Shown piece by piece: positions 1 to 7,649 of a stretch of 13,889 nt of DNA (position 1 is its first letter; every line of letters begins with the position of its first letter). A program made the translations under genes and the position numbers. Below the pieces are notes generated by a model. It made no database searches. It was not told the DNA's origin and saw only the letters and a program-made list of their open reading frames with translations. The stretch lies in NCBI GenBank assembly GCA_031376885.1, contig JANMEL010000185.1, forward strand, positions 1 to 13,889. Reading direction: 5' to 3'. Source of the stretch: Chamaesiphon sp031376885 (lineage in GTDB: Bacteria; Cyanobacteriota; Cyanobacteriia; Cyanobacteriales; Chamaesiphonaceae).

Positions 1-60
<60 letters not shown>

Positions 61-74
61 GGCATAAGTCTTAG

Positions 75-989
75 TTAGTTTTTGCGATCGGTGATATAGT
101 CGGCTAGGGCTTGGAGAGGTTGGGCGCGATCGCCAAACTCAGTCAAAATATCTTTAGCCTCGGATACTAGTTTATCAGCTTGAAGCTTGGATTCTGCCAA
201 TCCCCATAATTTGGGATAGGTGGCTTTTTGAGCTTGGAGATCTTTCCCCGCAGTTTTGCCTAGTTGGGCATCTGTTGCGGTAATATCGAGGATGTCATCA
301 ACAATCTGGAATGCTAGTCCGATGTTTTGAGCGAATCTAGATAATTTATCGATTTCATCATCATTGGCTCCTGCCAAAATTGCCCCAGAGACAACACAGG
401 ATTCCAGGAGGGTACCAGTTTTGTGATTGTGAATGTAGGTGAGGGTTTCGACGGAGATGTCTTGACCTTCAGATTCTAAATCTACCACTTGTCCGCCAAC
501 TAAACCATCGGCACCAACGGCGTGAGCGACATGAGCGATGGCTTTGAGAACCCGATCTGCACTTACGCCTTGGGTTTGGGTAGCGATATACTCGAAGGCA
601 TAAGCGAGTAACCCATCCCCCGCCAGAATCGCGATATCTTCACCATACACCTTATGGTTGGTTAGTTTGCCACGCCGATAATCATCATCATCCATCGCTG
701 GAAGATCGTCATGAATCAGCGACATGGTATGAATCATTTCGAGGGCGCAAGCTGTGGGCATAGCCATCTCTATGCTACCGCCGATCGCTTCACAACTAGC
801 AAGGCACAAAATCGGCCGCAACCGCTTACCGCCAGCTAATAATGAGTACCTCATGGCATCATAAATTGTGTCGGGGTAGGCGGGGCGAACAGCCGCGTCT
901 AGAGCTGCTTCTACCAGGGGCTGGCGATCGCTCAGATAAGCTTTTAGATCGAATGCTGCGGGGGAATAGATTTCCTGTTGACTAGTCAT
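75..989 (-). CDS. crtE: Geranylgeranyl/farnesyl diphosphate synthase (CrtE/IspA family)
   Basis: This is a 304-residue trans-isoprenyl diphosphate synthase. The family condenses isopentenyl diphosphate with allylic diphosphates in the cytoplasm, giving the C20 precursor of carotenoids and of the phytyl and quinone side chains. Visible motifs are GGKR (about 53-56, diphosphate binding), the first Asp-rich motif DDLPAMD (94-100), and the second Asp-rich motif DDILD (231-235). The length is normal for the family. I chose the ATG at 989. An in-frame TTG at 1088 would add 33 residues that look unlike the family. The gene lies 126 bp downstream of the M32 peptidase on the same strand. The family assignment is firm. 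CrtE rather than a farnesyl-specific IspA is inferred from the cyanobacterial context, because one enzyme usually covers both steps there. Confidence 0.93.
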   Translation of the reverse strand: MTSQQEIYSPAAFDLKAYLSDRQPLVEAALDAAVRPAYPDTIYDAMRYSLLAGGKRLRPILCLASCEAIGGSIEMAMPTACALEMIHTMSLIHDDLPAMDDDDYRRGKLTNHKVYGEDIAILAGDGLLAYAFEYIATQTQGVSADRVLKAIAHVAHAVGADGLVGGQVVDLESEGQDISVETLTYIHNHKTGTLLESCVVSGAILAGANDDEIDKLSRFAQNIGLAFQIVDDILDITATDAQLGKTAGKDLQAQKATYPKLWGLAESKLQADKLVSEAKDILTEFGDRAQPLQALADYITDRKN

Positions 990-1115
990 TGGTGCTAAAG
1001 ATGAAGTGGCAATCTTTACAGAGATCCTTATCTCAACTATTCTACGAGGGATTGGCTCTTTTGTTTGGGATTTGGGGGAGAGGGGCAATTTGCTCGTTAA
1101 CTCGGCGACTATCGA

Positions 1116-2639
1116 TTAAATCTCATACAACTCGCCATACTTACGGTGGATATAATCCATTAGGGGCTTGCTACTCAAAGGTTTTCCCGTCGCTTTTTCT
1201 AGTGTCTCAGCCGCTGTGAATTTGCGCCCTTGATGATATATATTTGTTTTCAGCCAGTCGTGCAAGACGGAAAAGTTGCCAACTTCAATCTGGGTGGCGA
1301 TTTCAGGATGTTTATTTATCGCAGCATCAAAGAATTGGGCACTCATTAAGTTTCCCAAAGTATAGCCCTGAAACATGCCGCCGATCGAACCAGTATACCA
1401 GTGAACATCTTGCAAGATTCCATTGCTCTGACTGTCGGGAGTGATGCCCAAATCGCTTTGATATCTTGCATTCCAAGCATCGGGGAGATCTTTGATGGCG
1501 AGTTTTCCTTCGAGCAGATCTAGTTCTAGATCGAAGCGAATCATCACATGGAGATTGTAGGTGATTTCGTCGGCATCGGTGCGGATGAGCGATCGAGACA
1601 CCCGATTAATTGCTCGGTAGAAGGTGTCTAGGGATACCGCTCCCAATTGGCTGGGAAAATGAGCTTGAAGTTGGGGGTAGAAGTATTGCCAAAAAGGGCG
1701 CGATCTTCCGACTAGATTCTCCCACAGCCGCGATTGACTCTCATGTACGCCACTTGACACGCCGCCAGACAAAGGAGTGCCTTCTAGCTCGATTGCGTTG
1801 CCGAGTTCATAAAAGGCGTGCCCCATTTCGTGGATGGTGCTAAATATCCCCTGACTCAAATCATTTTCATAGAAACGAGTGGTAATTCGCACATCATCGA
1901 TCGAGAATTTGGTCATGAAGGGATGTAGAGTTTTATCTTGTCGCCCTCGATCCAAACTATAGCCCATCTGATGGAGAATGGTATGAGTAAAAGCTAACTG
2001 CTCGGCTTCGGGGTAGTGTTGATGCAAACAAGAATCATCTACAGGCGGCTGACTGGTAATTGCTGCTACTACGGGTACTAATTGAGCGCGAAGTTCGGCA
2101 AATATCGATCGCATTGACAAAGCCGACATGCCATAGTCAGATGATTCAATATGCGGATCGGCAATATGTGCAGCGTCGGGAAAGAAGCTAGAATATTCCT
2201 GGCTCATTTCCAGCATTTTCTCTAGTAAAGGTTGTACGATCCCAAAGTTATTTTCAGGGCGCGCTCTACCCCAAGCTTCATAGCATTCTGATTGTAAATT
2301 TGAGAACCTAGCTGTAAATTCTGTCGGTACTTTGGAAGATCGATCGCATTGACGGCGTGTCAAACGGAGTAAACTAGCATCATCTGAAGAATAGTCTAAA
2401 CCTCGTTCAAAACTCGTCAAATCTTCGAGCAGTTGGGCAATCTTACCGTCGGTAAATTTTTCATGAGCAATTTGCTCTAGAGTAGCTAATTGTCGCCCTC
2501 TTGCGGCAAAGCCTTTGGGCGGCATATATGTTTTGCTATCCCAGTGCAGCACCGATGCAGCGGAATATAAATCTTCGATTTCAGCTAGGAGCCATTTTAA
2601 TTTTAATAACTTGGGATGAATCTGTTCGGTAGTTTTCAT
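1116..2639 (-). CDS. M32 family metallocarboxypeptidase (carboxypeptidase Taq type)
   Basis: This is a 507-residue cytoplasmic zinc carboxypeptidase, full length for peptidase family M32. The family removes C-terminal residues from peptides and is thought to act in general peptide turnover. The zinc site is visible: HEMGH at 270-274 gives two His ligands and the catalytic Glu, and the downstream HESQSR stretch (299-304) gives the third ligand, Glu300. The family HPF motif is at 239-241. There is no signal peptide. The ATG at 2639 is the only sensible start. A tandem CTCTGCGCC repeat sits directly upstream, so the native promoter must lie within or beyond it. It may be read together with the ABC exporter gene 67 bp upstream, but the repeat between them makes an operon uncertain. 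Confidence 0.94.
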   Translation of the reverse strand: MKTTEQIHPKLLKLKWLLAEIEDLYSAASVLHWDSKTYMPPKGFAARGRQLATLEQIAHEKFTDGKIAQLLEDLTSFERGLDYSSDDASLLRLTRRQCDRSSKVPTEFTARFSNLQSECYEAWGRARPENNFGIVQPLLEKMLEMSQEYSSFFPDAAHIADPHIESSDYGMSALSMRSIFAELRAQLVPVVAAITSQPPVDDSCLHQHYPEAEQLAFTHTILHQMGYSLDRGRQDKTLHPFMTKFSIDDVRITTRFYENDLSQGIFSTIHEMGHAFYELGNAIELEGTPLSGGVSSGVHESQSRLWENLVGRSRPFWQYFYPQLQAHFPSQLGAVSLDTFYRAINRVSRSLIRTDADEITYNLHVMIRFDLELDLLEGKLAIKDLPDAWNARYQSDLGITPDSQSNGILQDVHWYTGSIGGMFQGYTLGNLMSAQFFDAAINKHPEIATQIEVGNFSVLHDWLKTNIYHQGRKFTAAETLEKATGKPLSSKPLMDYIHRKYGELYEI

Positions 2640-2640
2640 A

Positions 2641-2666
2641 TCTCTGCGCCCTCTGCGCCTCTGCGG
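2641..2666. repeat. CTCTGCGCC tandem intergenic repeat
   Basis: Two exact copies of CTCTGCGCC (2642-2650 and 2651-2659) are followed by a partial copy, TCTGCGG (2660-2666). They fill much of the 67-bp gap between the ABC exporter and the M32 peptidase. Similar CTCTGCG-type strings recur between genes in many cyanobacterial genomes. No function is evident. Confidence 0.7.
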
Positions 2667-2706
2667 TTGGAAATTATTTAAAATATCTATAGTAACCTAA
2701 AAGGTA

Positions 2707-4530
2707 TTACTTATAACCTGCTGCTTGCAGTGCAAAAAGATGAGCGTATCTTCCCTCAGCTCTTAATAAGTCTTCGTGACTTCCTTGTTCGATAATTTCG
2801 CCACTTGCCATGACGATAATTTTGTCAGCCATTCTTACTGTTGAAAAGCGATGGGAGATTAAGACTACCATTCGATCTTGGGTGAGAGCGCGAAATCGAT
2901 CGAAGATCGTCATTTCGGCTTCTGCATCCATCGCGGCGGTAGGTTCATCTAAGATTAGAATATCTGCATCCGATCGCATAAAAGCTCGTGCGAGAGCGAT
3001 TTTTTGCCATTGCCCACCAGATAGTTCTTGTCCACCTTTAAACCACTTACCGAGCTGAGTATCAAAGCCTTCGGGTAACAGGTCGATGAATGGTTTTGCC
3101 ATGCCTTTTTTCGCTGCGGTATCCCATTCCGATCGATCTTCAAGATGCCCGACATCTCCAACACCGACATTTTCACCGACGGTAAATTGGTATTGCACAA
3201 AGTTCTGAAAAATCACGCCAATTCTCCGTCTTAGTACGTCGATATCCCAGTCTTGTAAATCTACTCCATCTAATAAGATTTTGCCCTTAGTCGGGATATA
3301 TAGATGAGTTAAAAGTTTGATAAGGGTAGTTTTTCCAGAACCATTTTCACCGACGATCGCCAATTTTTCACCGAGGGGTAGATGCAGTGAGATATTTTTC
3401 AAAACTGGTTTTTGACTACCTGGATAGCTAAATGAAACGTTCACAAATCGAATCCCATCATTAATCTTGCCCTGAGTTACTTTACCCTGGGATTGAGGCA
3501 TCGGTTGTTCTAGAAATTCGTAGAGGTTGGCAAGATATAGGTTATCTTCATACATGCCACCGATCGATGTCAATGCTGATGAAAATGTTGATTGTCCCTG
3601 TCTAAATACTATCAGGTACATAGTCATTTCGCCCAGTGTAATTTTACCACCGATCGCTTCGAGGATAATCCAAGCATAGGCGGCATAAAATGCACCCGTA
3701 CTCAGCAAACCGAGTAAATAGCCCCATAAACCTTTCTGAATGGTTAGATTGCGATCGTCCTTATAAAGTCGATTAAAGATGTCGCGATAACGCTGTAAGA
3801 GCATTCCACCAAGTTGATAAAGTTGGACTTCCTTTGCGTAGTCTTCTCTCGCTAATAGGGTTTCTAAATAGTGCTGTTGACGGGTTTCTGGCGATCGCCA
3901 TCGAAACAATCGAAAGGCATGTTCGGAAAATCTAGTTTCGGCAACAAAAGCGGGAATTGCAGCGACGATTAATACCAACACTGCCCACCCTGAAAACTGC
4001 CACAACAAGCCACTAAATGTTAATAATGTTAGAGCCGATTGACATAGCCCAAAGGTACGGTTAATCAATGATAATGGACGGCTGGAGGCTTGAGATCGAG
4101 CCTGACTCATCTTATCGTAAAATTCAGAGTCTTCAAAATGAGTTAGATCGAGAGTTAGAGCTTTTTCGAGAATCAATTCATTGACTCTTTGCGCCAATAG
4201 TACCCTCAACAATGATTGACAAACTACCAAGCCCTTTTGCGCGGCGGCTAGGAAGATAATTGCGATGCCTTCCAAATACACATAGTTTAGAGCCGTTTGT
4301 CGATCGATCTGCAATCCACTATGATTTGCTAACACCACACTATCGACGATCGATTTACCCACAATTGCGATCGCCCCTGGTAAGATGCCACCAACTAATG
4401 CTAAAATTGCGAAGACGATCGTTAAGTATCGATCGGTAGTCCATACTAAATCTAAAGCTCTACGCCCATATTGAAATACCGACAAAGATTTGCGAATAGT
4501 TTTACCGATTCGCCAGTTATTTTTAGTCAT
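2707..4530 (-). CDS. ABC exporter, fused membrane and ATPase domains
   Basis: This 607-residue half-transporter should work as a homodimer or heterodimer in the cytoplasmic membrane. The N-terminal part (about 35-330) has hydrophobic stretches near 36-60, 85-108, 165-198 and 265-295, as in a six-helix type I exporter domain. The C-terminal ATPase domain (about 360-600) is complete: Walker A GENGSGKTT (394-402), Q-loop Gln442, signature LSGGQ (503-507), Walker B ILILDEP (524-530) and the switch His560. All catalytic residues are present, so the protein should be active. It resembles MsbA/MdlB-like exporters and peptide or lipid exporters. The substrate cannot be read from the sequence, and no neighbour points to one. 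The ATG at 4530 is the natural start. Confidence 0.92.
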   Translation of the reverse strand: MTKNNWRIGKTIRKSLSVFQYGRRALDLVWTTDRYLTIVFAILALVGGILPGAIAIVGKSIVDSVVLANHSGLQIDRQTALNYVYLEGIAIIFLAAAQKGLVVCQSLLRVLLAQRVNELILEKALTLDLTHFEDSEFYDKMSQARSQASSRPLSLINRTFGLCQSALTLLTFSGLLWQFSGWAVLVLIVAAIPAFVAETRFSEHAFRLFRWRSPETRQQHYLETLLAREDYAKEVQLYQLGGMLLQRYRDIFNRLYKDDRNLTIQKGLWGYLLGLLSTGAFYAAYAWIILEAIGGKITLGEMTMYLIVFRQGQSTFSSALTSIGGMYEDNLYLANLYEFLEQPMPQSQGKVTQGKINDGIRFVNVSFSYPGSQKPVLKNISLHLPLGEKLAIVGENGSGKTTLIKLLTHLYIPTKGKILLDGVDLQDWDIDVLRRRIGVIFQNFVQYQFTVGENVGVGDVGHLEDRSEWDTAAKKGMAKPFIDLLPEGFDTQLGKWFKGGQELSGGQWQKIALARAFMRSDADILILDEPTAAMDAEAEMTIFDRFRALTQDRMVVLISHRFSTVRMADKIIVMASGEIIEQGSHEDLLRAEGRYAHLFALQAAGYK

Positions 4531-4581
4531 TTTTTGGTCGCGATCTTATATTGCCCAATTACTCCGTGAACCTCCGTGAGT

Positions 4582-4624
4582 CCTCTGTGTACCCTTCGAC
4601 AAGCTCAGGGCATCGCCTCTGTGT
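4582..4624. repeat. Small repeat insert flanked by 9-bp direct repeats
   Basis: CCTCTGTGT occurs at 4582-4590 and again at 4616-4624. Between them lies a 25-bp insert that contains CCTTCGACAAGCTCAGG (4593-4609), a short string I recognise as widely dispersed in bacterial genomes. The arrangement looks like a tiny mobile repeat inserted with a target duplication, inside a degenerate CTCCGTGA/CTCTGTGT-type intergenic repeat that starts near 4562. It lies between the phosphate transporter and the ABC exporter gene. The rest of the 168-bp gap shows nothing clear. Confidence 0.55.
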
Positions 4625-4698
4625 TAGATACACACCCTCAACGCAGCAAGAAATACTTAATCTTTTAGCTGAAAGGGAGTAGGAGCTATACAATCATT

Positions 4699-5946
4699 CT
4701 AACTAACTAATAATCCCAGTACACTAAAGATAGTTGCACTCAGGATAGTAGCGATCGGAATGGTGACGATCCATGCCCAACCGATCGATGTTAAAGTATC
4801 TAGACGGACAGACTTTCGATCCTTGACGATACCTACTCCGACTACCGCACCGACGAGAGCGTGAGAAGTAGATACAGGTAATCCAAATTGCGAGGCGATT
4901 AATACAGTTGCAGCCGTAGCAAGTTCCGCCGCGAAACCGCTACTGGGTTCGAGTTTGATGATGCCTTCGCCGATGGTAGCGATAGTTTGTTTGCCCCAAA
5001 TTGCCAATCCGCCGACGATACCAATTCCACCGAGCACGAGTACCCACAGGGGAATTTCTAAGCCAGATTGGGGGACACTCCCAGTATTCTGAATGTAGAG
5101 GATAGTGGCGAGGGGTGCGATCGCATTTCCCACATCGTTGGAGCCATGCGCGAAGGCGACGCAGCAAGCACTCAATAATTGGAATCTAGCTAATTGACGT
5201 TCGACGATTTGCCCTGTAGCTAATTGGGAGGATGTTTTATCGATCGATAATCTTCGCCATCCTATTATGGTAATGCCGATCGCTGCCATTCCGCCCAAAC
5301 CCAGGGAAAAATCGTGACGGGGTACTGCGGGCAAAAATTCTGTGGGTAATGTGGCGACGACAGATGGTAAAACAGTTATCCCAAATACACTTACCAATAT
5401 TACTGCCAACCAGGGCATCCAGGTATCGATTTGGATGAGGGGATGCTCCTCTGTCAGAATCCATCGTCTGATGAGGCTATATAGTCCAGCAGCCACAGTT
5501 CCACTCAAAAGTGGCGTAAGTAGCCATGCGATCGAAATCGAGCCTAATGATGACCATTCTACCGCGTCTGCGCCTGCTGCGACCCAACTAAATCCCGCGA
5601 TCGCTCCCACCACCGCATGGGAAGAAGCCACAGGTAAACTTTTGGCTGTGGCAATTTGCAACCACAATCCACAACTAATTAATACCGCAATCATTCCCAG
5701 CAGGAGAGTTTGGGGTCGATCGACAAATAGCTGCGGATTGGCGATACTAGTAGCTAGAGTGGCGGATACTTTTTGTCCGAATAATACCGCACCCACAAAT
5801 TCCAAGATACCAGCAATGACGATCGCTTGGGTAATCGTAATCGCTTTCGAGCCGACAGATGTACCCATCGAGTTGGCGACATCATTTGCGCCGAGATTGC
5901 ACGCGACATATAGAGCCAAACAGCAGACAAATATCAGAAATAGCAT
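4699..5946 (-). CDS. PHO4/Pit-family inorganic phosphate transporter
   Basis: This is a 415-residue, strongly hydrophobic inner-membrane permease of the PiT (PHO4) family, which imports inorganic phosphate using an ion gradient. The inverted duplication that defines the family is visible. The first half has GANDVANS (19-26) and an SSHAVVGA motif (108-115). The second half has GSNDVGNA (268-275) and TSHALVGA (360-367). A more polar loop (about 230-255) separates the halves. I start it at the ATG at 5946, just before the first membrane segment. The frame stays open upstream to a TTG at 6126, but those 60 codons run through the end of the inserted element and are not family-like. Only 41 bp separate this start from the element boundary, so the native promoter is probably displaced. 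No phosphate-regulon site was recognised. Confidence 0.92.
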   Translation of the reverse strand: MLFLIFVCCLALYVACNLGANDVANSMGTSVGSKAITITQAIVIAGILEFVGAVLFGQKVSATLATSIANPQLFVDRPQTLLLGMIAVLISCGLWLQIATAKSLPVASSHAVVGAIAGFSWVAAGADAVEWSSLGSISIAWLLTPLLSGTVAAGLYSLIRRWILTEEHPLIQIDTWMPWLAVILVSVFGITVLPSVVATLPTEFLPAVPRHDFSLGLGGMAAIGITIIGWRRLSIDKTSSQLATGQIVERQLARFQLLSACCVAFAHGSNDVGNAIAPLATILYIQNTGSVPQSGLEIPLWVLVLGGIGIVGGLAIWGKQTIATIGEGIIKLEPSSGFAAELATAATVLIASQFGLPVSTSHALVGAVVGVGIVKDRKSVRLDTLTSIGWAWIVTIPIATILSATIFSVLGLLVS

Positions 5947-5987
5947 TAGAGAGTGAGGATTAGAAGCCTGAGACACTGATATTTTAC

Positions 5988-6024
5988 CGAAATTCGCCGG
6001 AAAGCCCCACGCCTTCAGGCGGGG
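5988..6024 (+). repeat. Left end of the IS element: guide tetranucleotide and hairpin
   Basis: The hairpin at 6005-6024 pairs CCCC with GGGG and GCC with GGC around a TTCA loop, with a two-base AC bulge on the 5' arm. AAAG lies immediately 5' of its foot, and TTAC lies 17 bases upstream of the hairpin. This matches the IS608 arrangement, in which a guide tetranucleotide at the hairpin foot recognises the left cleavage site. The pairing is seen directly; the role is inferred from IS608. Confidence 0.8.
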
Positions 6025-6048
6025 ATGTAGAGGCGGCGATTGAGGAAT

Positions 6049-6172
6049 CCCATCCGCCACAAGACAAGCAGCATTAGCTAGTGGGAGATGGCGGATGGGT
6101 GACGAATGAGCAACTTCCTTGCTCAATCCATTAAATACTTTAGTTTTATCTATATTTTTCTGGATAAAACTA
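6049..6172 (+). repeat. Three inverted repeats in the element leader before tnpB
   Basis: Three perfect inverted repeats lie between the left-end hairpin and tnpB. The first is 11 bp (CCCATCCGCCA, 6049-6059 with 6089-6099). The second is 6 bp (GAGCAA 6108-6113 with TTGCTC 6119-6124). The third is 10 bp (TAGTTTTATC 6141-6150 with its complement 6163-6172), ending 15 bases before the tnpB ATG. The AT-rich stretch around the third could hold the tnpB promoter, but no clear -35/-10 pair stands out. The function of these structures is unknown. Confidence 0.65.
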
Positions 6173-6187
6173 TGTTATCATAGATCC

Positions 6188-7354
6188 ATGATAGTTAGAG
6201 AAGCCAAGCTAAAACACGGTACAGCAGAGCAATACTCTGCCATTGATGAAGCCATCCGAACAGCGCAGTTCATTCGGAACAAAGCCGTTCGCTATTGGAT
6301 GGACAATCAACGTACGAGTAAAGCCGATTTGTACAGCATCTGCAAGGACTTAGCTAAAGAGTTTGACTTTGCTAAAAAGCTTAACTCCGCTGCTCGTCAA
6401 GCTTCTGCTGAACGTGCTTGGGCTGCTATCTCTAGCTTCTATGCTCGATGCAAAAAAGGCGCGGGCAAGAAAGGTTTTCCCAAGTTTAAAAAACATTGTC
6501 GCTCTGTTGAATATAAAGTTTCAGGTTGGAAGCTATCAGAAGATTGTAAAGCAATCACTTTCACTGATGGTTTTGAGATTGGAACATTATCGATATTTTG
6601 CAACAATGAAACACAGGAAGACTTGCATAGGCTAAAAATTAATCGTGTACGGATTGTGCGGAGAGCAGATGGGTATTATACTCAATTCTGTTTTGATGCA
6701 GACCGTAAAGAGCAGGGTGAATATTCAGGCAATGTTGTCGGATTGGATCTAGGGCTGAAGTTCTTCACCAAAGACCAAAATGATAATGTTGTGATATATC
6801 CGCAGTTCTTGAGAAAAGCCCAGATGCAACTCAAGAAAGCACAGCGACGGTTAAGCAAAAAATTTGTGAAGGGTGCTAAACCCCAATCAAAGAACTATCA
6901 TAAGGCTCGGAAAAGACTAGGTAGAATCCACCTGAAAGTATCTCGCCAACGTAAAGACTGGGCTATAAAGGAAGCTCGGTACGTAGTGGCATCTAACGAT
7001 GTCGTGGTGTATGAAGACTTGAAGATTGCGAACATGGTCAAGAATCATTGCTTGGCTAAGTCTATTTCTGATGCTGGCTGGTATCAATACACCCAATGGT
7101 TAGACTACTATGGCAAGGTTTGGGACAAAGCAGTTGTAGCGGTTAATCCTGCCTACACATCCCAAGATTGCTCTAATTGCGGTCACAGGGCTAAGAAGTC
7201 CCTCAGCACTAGAACGCACTCATGTCCTAGTTGCAAGGTTGAGATCTGTCGGGACACCAACGCAGCTCTCAATATCCTGCACAAAGGCTTGAATATTTTG
7301 GGGGTTGAGTGGAACAAAAACGGTACCTCTGGGCAAGAGGAATCCGGCGAGTAA
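6188..7354 (+). CDS. tnpB: TnpB, RNA-guided RuvC-like nuclease of an IS200/IS605 element
   Basis: This 388-residue TnpB belongs to the family ancestral to Cas12, in which an element-encoded RNA guides DNA cutting next to a short motif (TAM). The N-terminal part is the usual helical RNA-binding region. The RuvC triad is complete: Asp187 in GLDLGL, Glu276 in VVYEDLK and Asp356 in CRDTNAALN. The zinc finger is complete, with CxxC pairs at 328/331 and 346/349. An extra Cys354 precedes the last catalytic Asp. Length and motifs suggest an active protein. I chose the ATG at 6188, which gives the typical short start before the lysine-rich strand; an in-frame TTG at 6119 would read through the leader hairpins. 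Its 3' end and the following element end should make its guide RNA. No tnpA is present. Confidence 0.93.
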   Translation: MIVREAKLKHGTAEQYSAIDEAIRTAQFIRNKAVRYWMDNQRTSKADLYSICKDLAKEFDFAKKLNSAARQASAERAWAAISSFYARCKKGAGKKGFPKFKKHCRSVEYKVSGWKLSEDCKAITFTDGFEIGTLSIFCNNETQEDLHRLKINRVRIVRRADGYYTQFCFDADRKEQGEYSGNVVGLDLGLKFFTKDQNDNVVIYPQFLRKAQMQLKKAQRRLSKKFVKGAKPQSKNYHKARKRLGRIHLKVSRQRKDWAIKEARYVVASNDVVVYEDLKIANMVKNHCLAKSISDAGWYQYTQWLDYYGKVWDKAVVAVNPAYTSQDCSNCGHRAKKSLSTRTHSCPSCKVEICRDTNAALNILHKGLNILGVEWNKNGTSGQEESGE

Positions 7355-7495
7355 TCGCAAAAAGCCTGGGGAGAAGACCACCGCTGTCGATGAGAAGCAA
7401 TTTAATTCGGTAAGTGGACTTCGATGAACCAGGAACAAGAATCCCCACGCTCATCTGAGCTGGGGAGTATGTCAATACTTCCTTTCCGGTCAAAG
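7250..7495 (+). ncRNA. Predicted TnpB omega (right-end) RNA with guide
   Basis: In characterised IS200/IS605 elements the guide RNA is made from the 3' part of tnpB through the right end, and its guide is copied from the DNA just beyond the element. Here the right-end hairpin (7443-7465: CCCC/GGGG plus GCTC/GAGC around ATCT) and the terminal TCAA (7472-7475) place the scaffold end at 7475. The guide would then start at 7476. The 5' end of the RNA is not visible, and the start given is only a guess inside tnpB. The 3' limit depends on guide length, usually about 16-20 bases. The hairpin and boundary are seen; transcription is inferred. Confidence 0.55.
7439..7475 (+). repeat. Right end of the IS element: guide tetranucleotide, hairpin, cleavage site
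   Basis: GAAT (7439-7442) directly precedes a hairpin at 7443-7465. The hairpin pairs CCCC with GGGG, A with T, and GCTC with GAGC around an ATCT loop, with one bulged C. Six bases further on comes TCAA (7472-7475), the right cleavage tetranucleotide in IS608. The hairpin shares its first eight bases, CCCCACGC, with the left-end hairpin. Confidence 0.82.
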
Positions 7496-7649
7496 ATTAT
7501 GTACTTGTTGCTGCATTCAGAGTGTGCATTCAACACAGACCTACACAGAGAAAGATTTTAGGATGGGGGTAACAAACCGAACCTTTCCTTCCTGGCAATT
7601 TTTTATTAAGATCTATGAAGATCGGCGCACCAACATTCCCATCCTCAAA

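Larger units (their letters stand above)
5988..7475 (+). mobile_element. IS200/IS605 element, tnpB-only, IS608-like ends
   Basis: This 1488-bp element carries tnpB but no tnpA (Y1 transposase). The ends fit the single-strand transposition scheme known from IS608. TTAC (5984-5987) flanks the left end. AAAG (6001-6004) sits directly before the left hairpin. GAAT (7439-7442) sits directly before the right hairpin, and TCAA (7472-7475) closes the right end. Both hairpins begin with the same CCCCACGC. As expected for the family, I see no terminal inverted repeats or target duplication. Without tnpA it could move only if a related TnpA is supplied from elsewhere in the genome. It lies in the divergent gap between the phosphate transporter and the alpha/beta hydrolase. 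The empty site is predicted to join 5987 to 7476. Confidence 0.85.

Noticed and set aside
990..1088. Upstream TTG start for crtE
   Set aside because: The extra 33 residues do not resemble prenyl transferases, and the ATG at 989 gives the usual family length.
5342..5956. 204-codon plus-strand frame opposite the phosphate transporter
   Set aside because: It is a shadow of a membrane-protein gene with clear family motifs on the other strand; no ribosome site or motif supports it.
5947..6126. N-terminal extension of the phosphate transporter by 60 codons
   Set aside because: It needs a TTG start and reads antisense through the left end of the IS element. The residues are unlike the family, and the ATG at 5946 precedes the first membrane segment.
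7524..7649. GTG start 42 codons upstream for the alpha/beta hydrolase
   Set aside because: The added residues look like translated intergenic DNA; the ATG at 7650 gives a family-like N-terminus.
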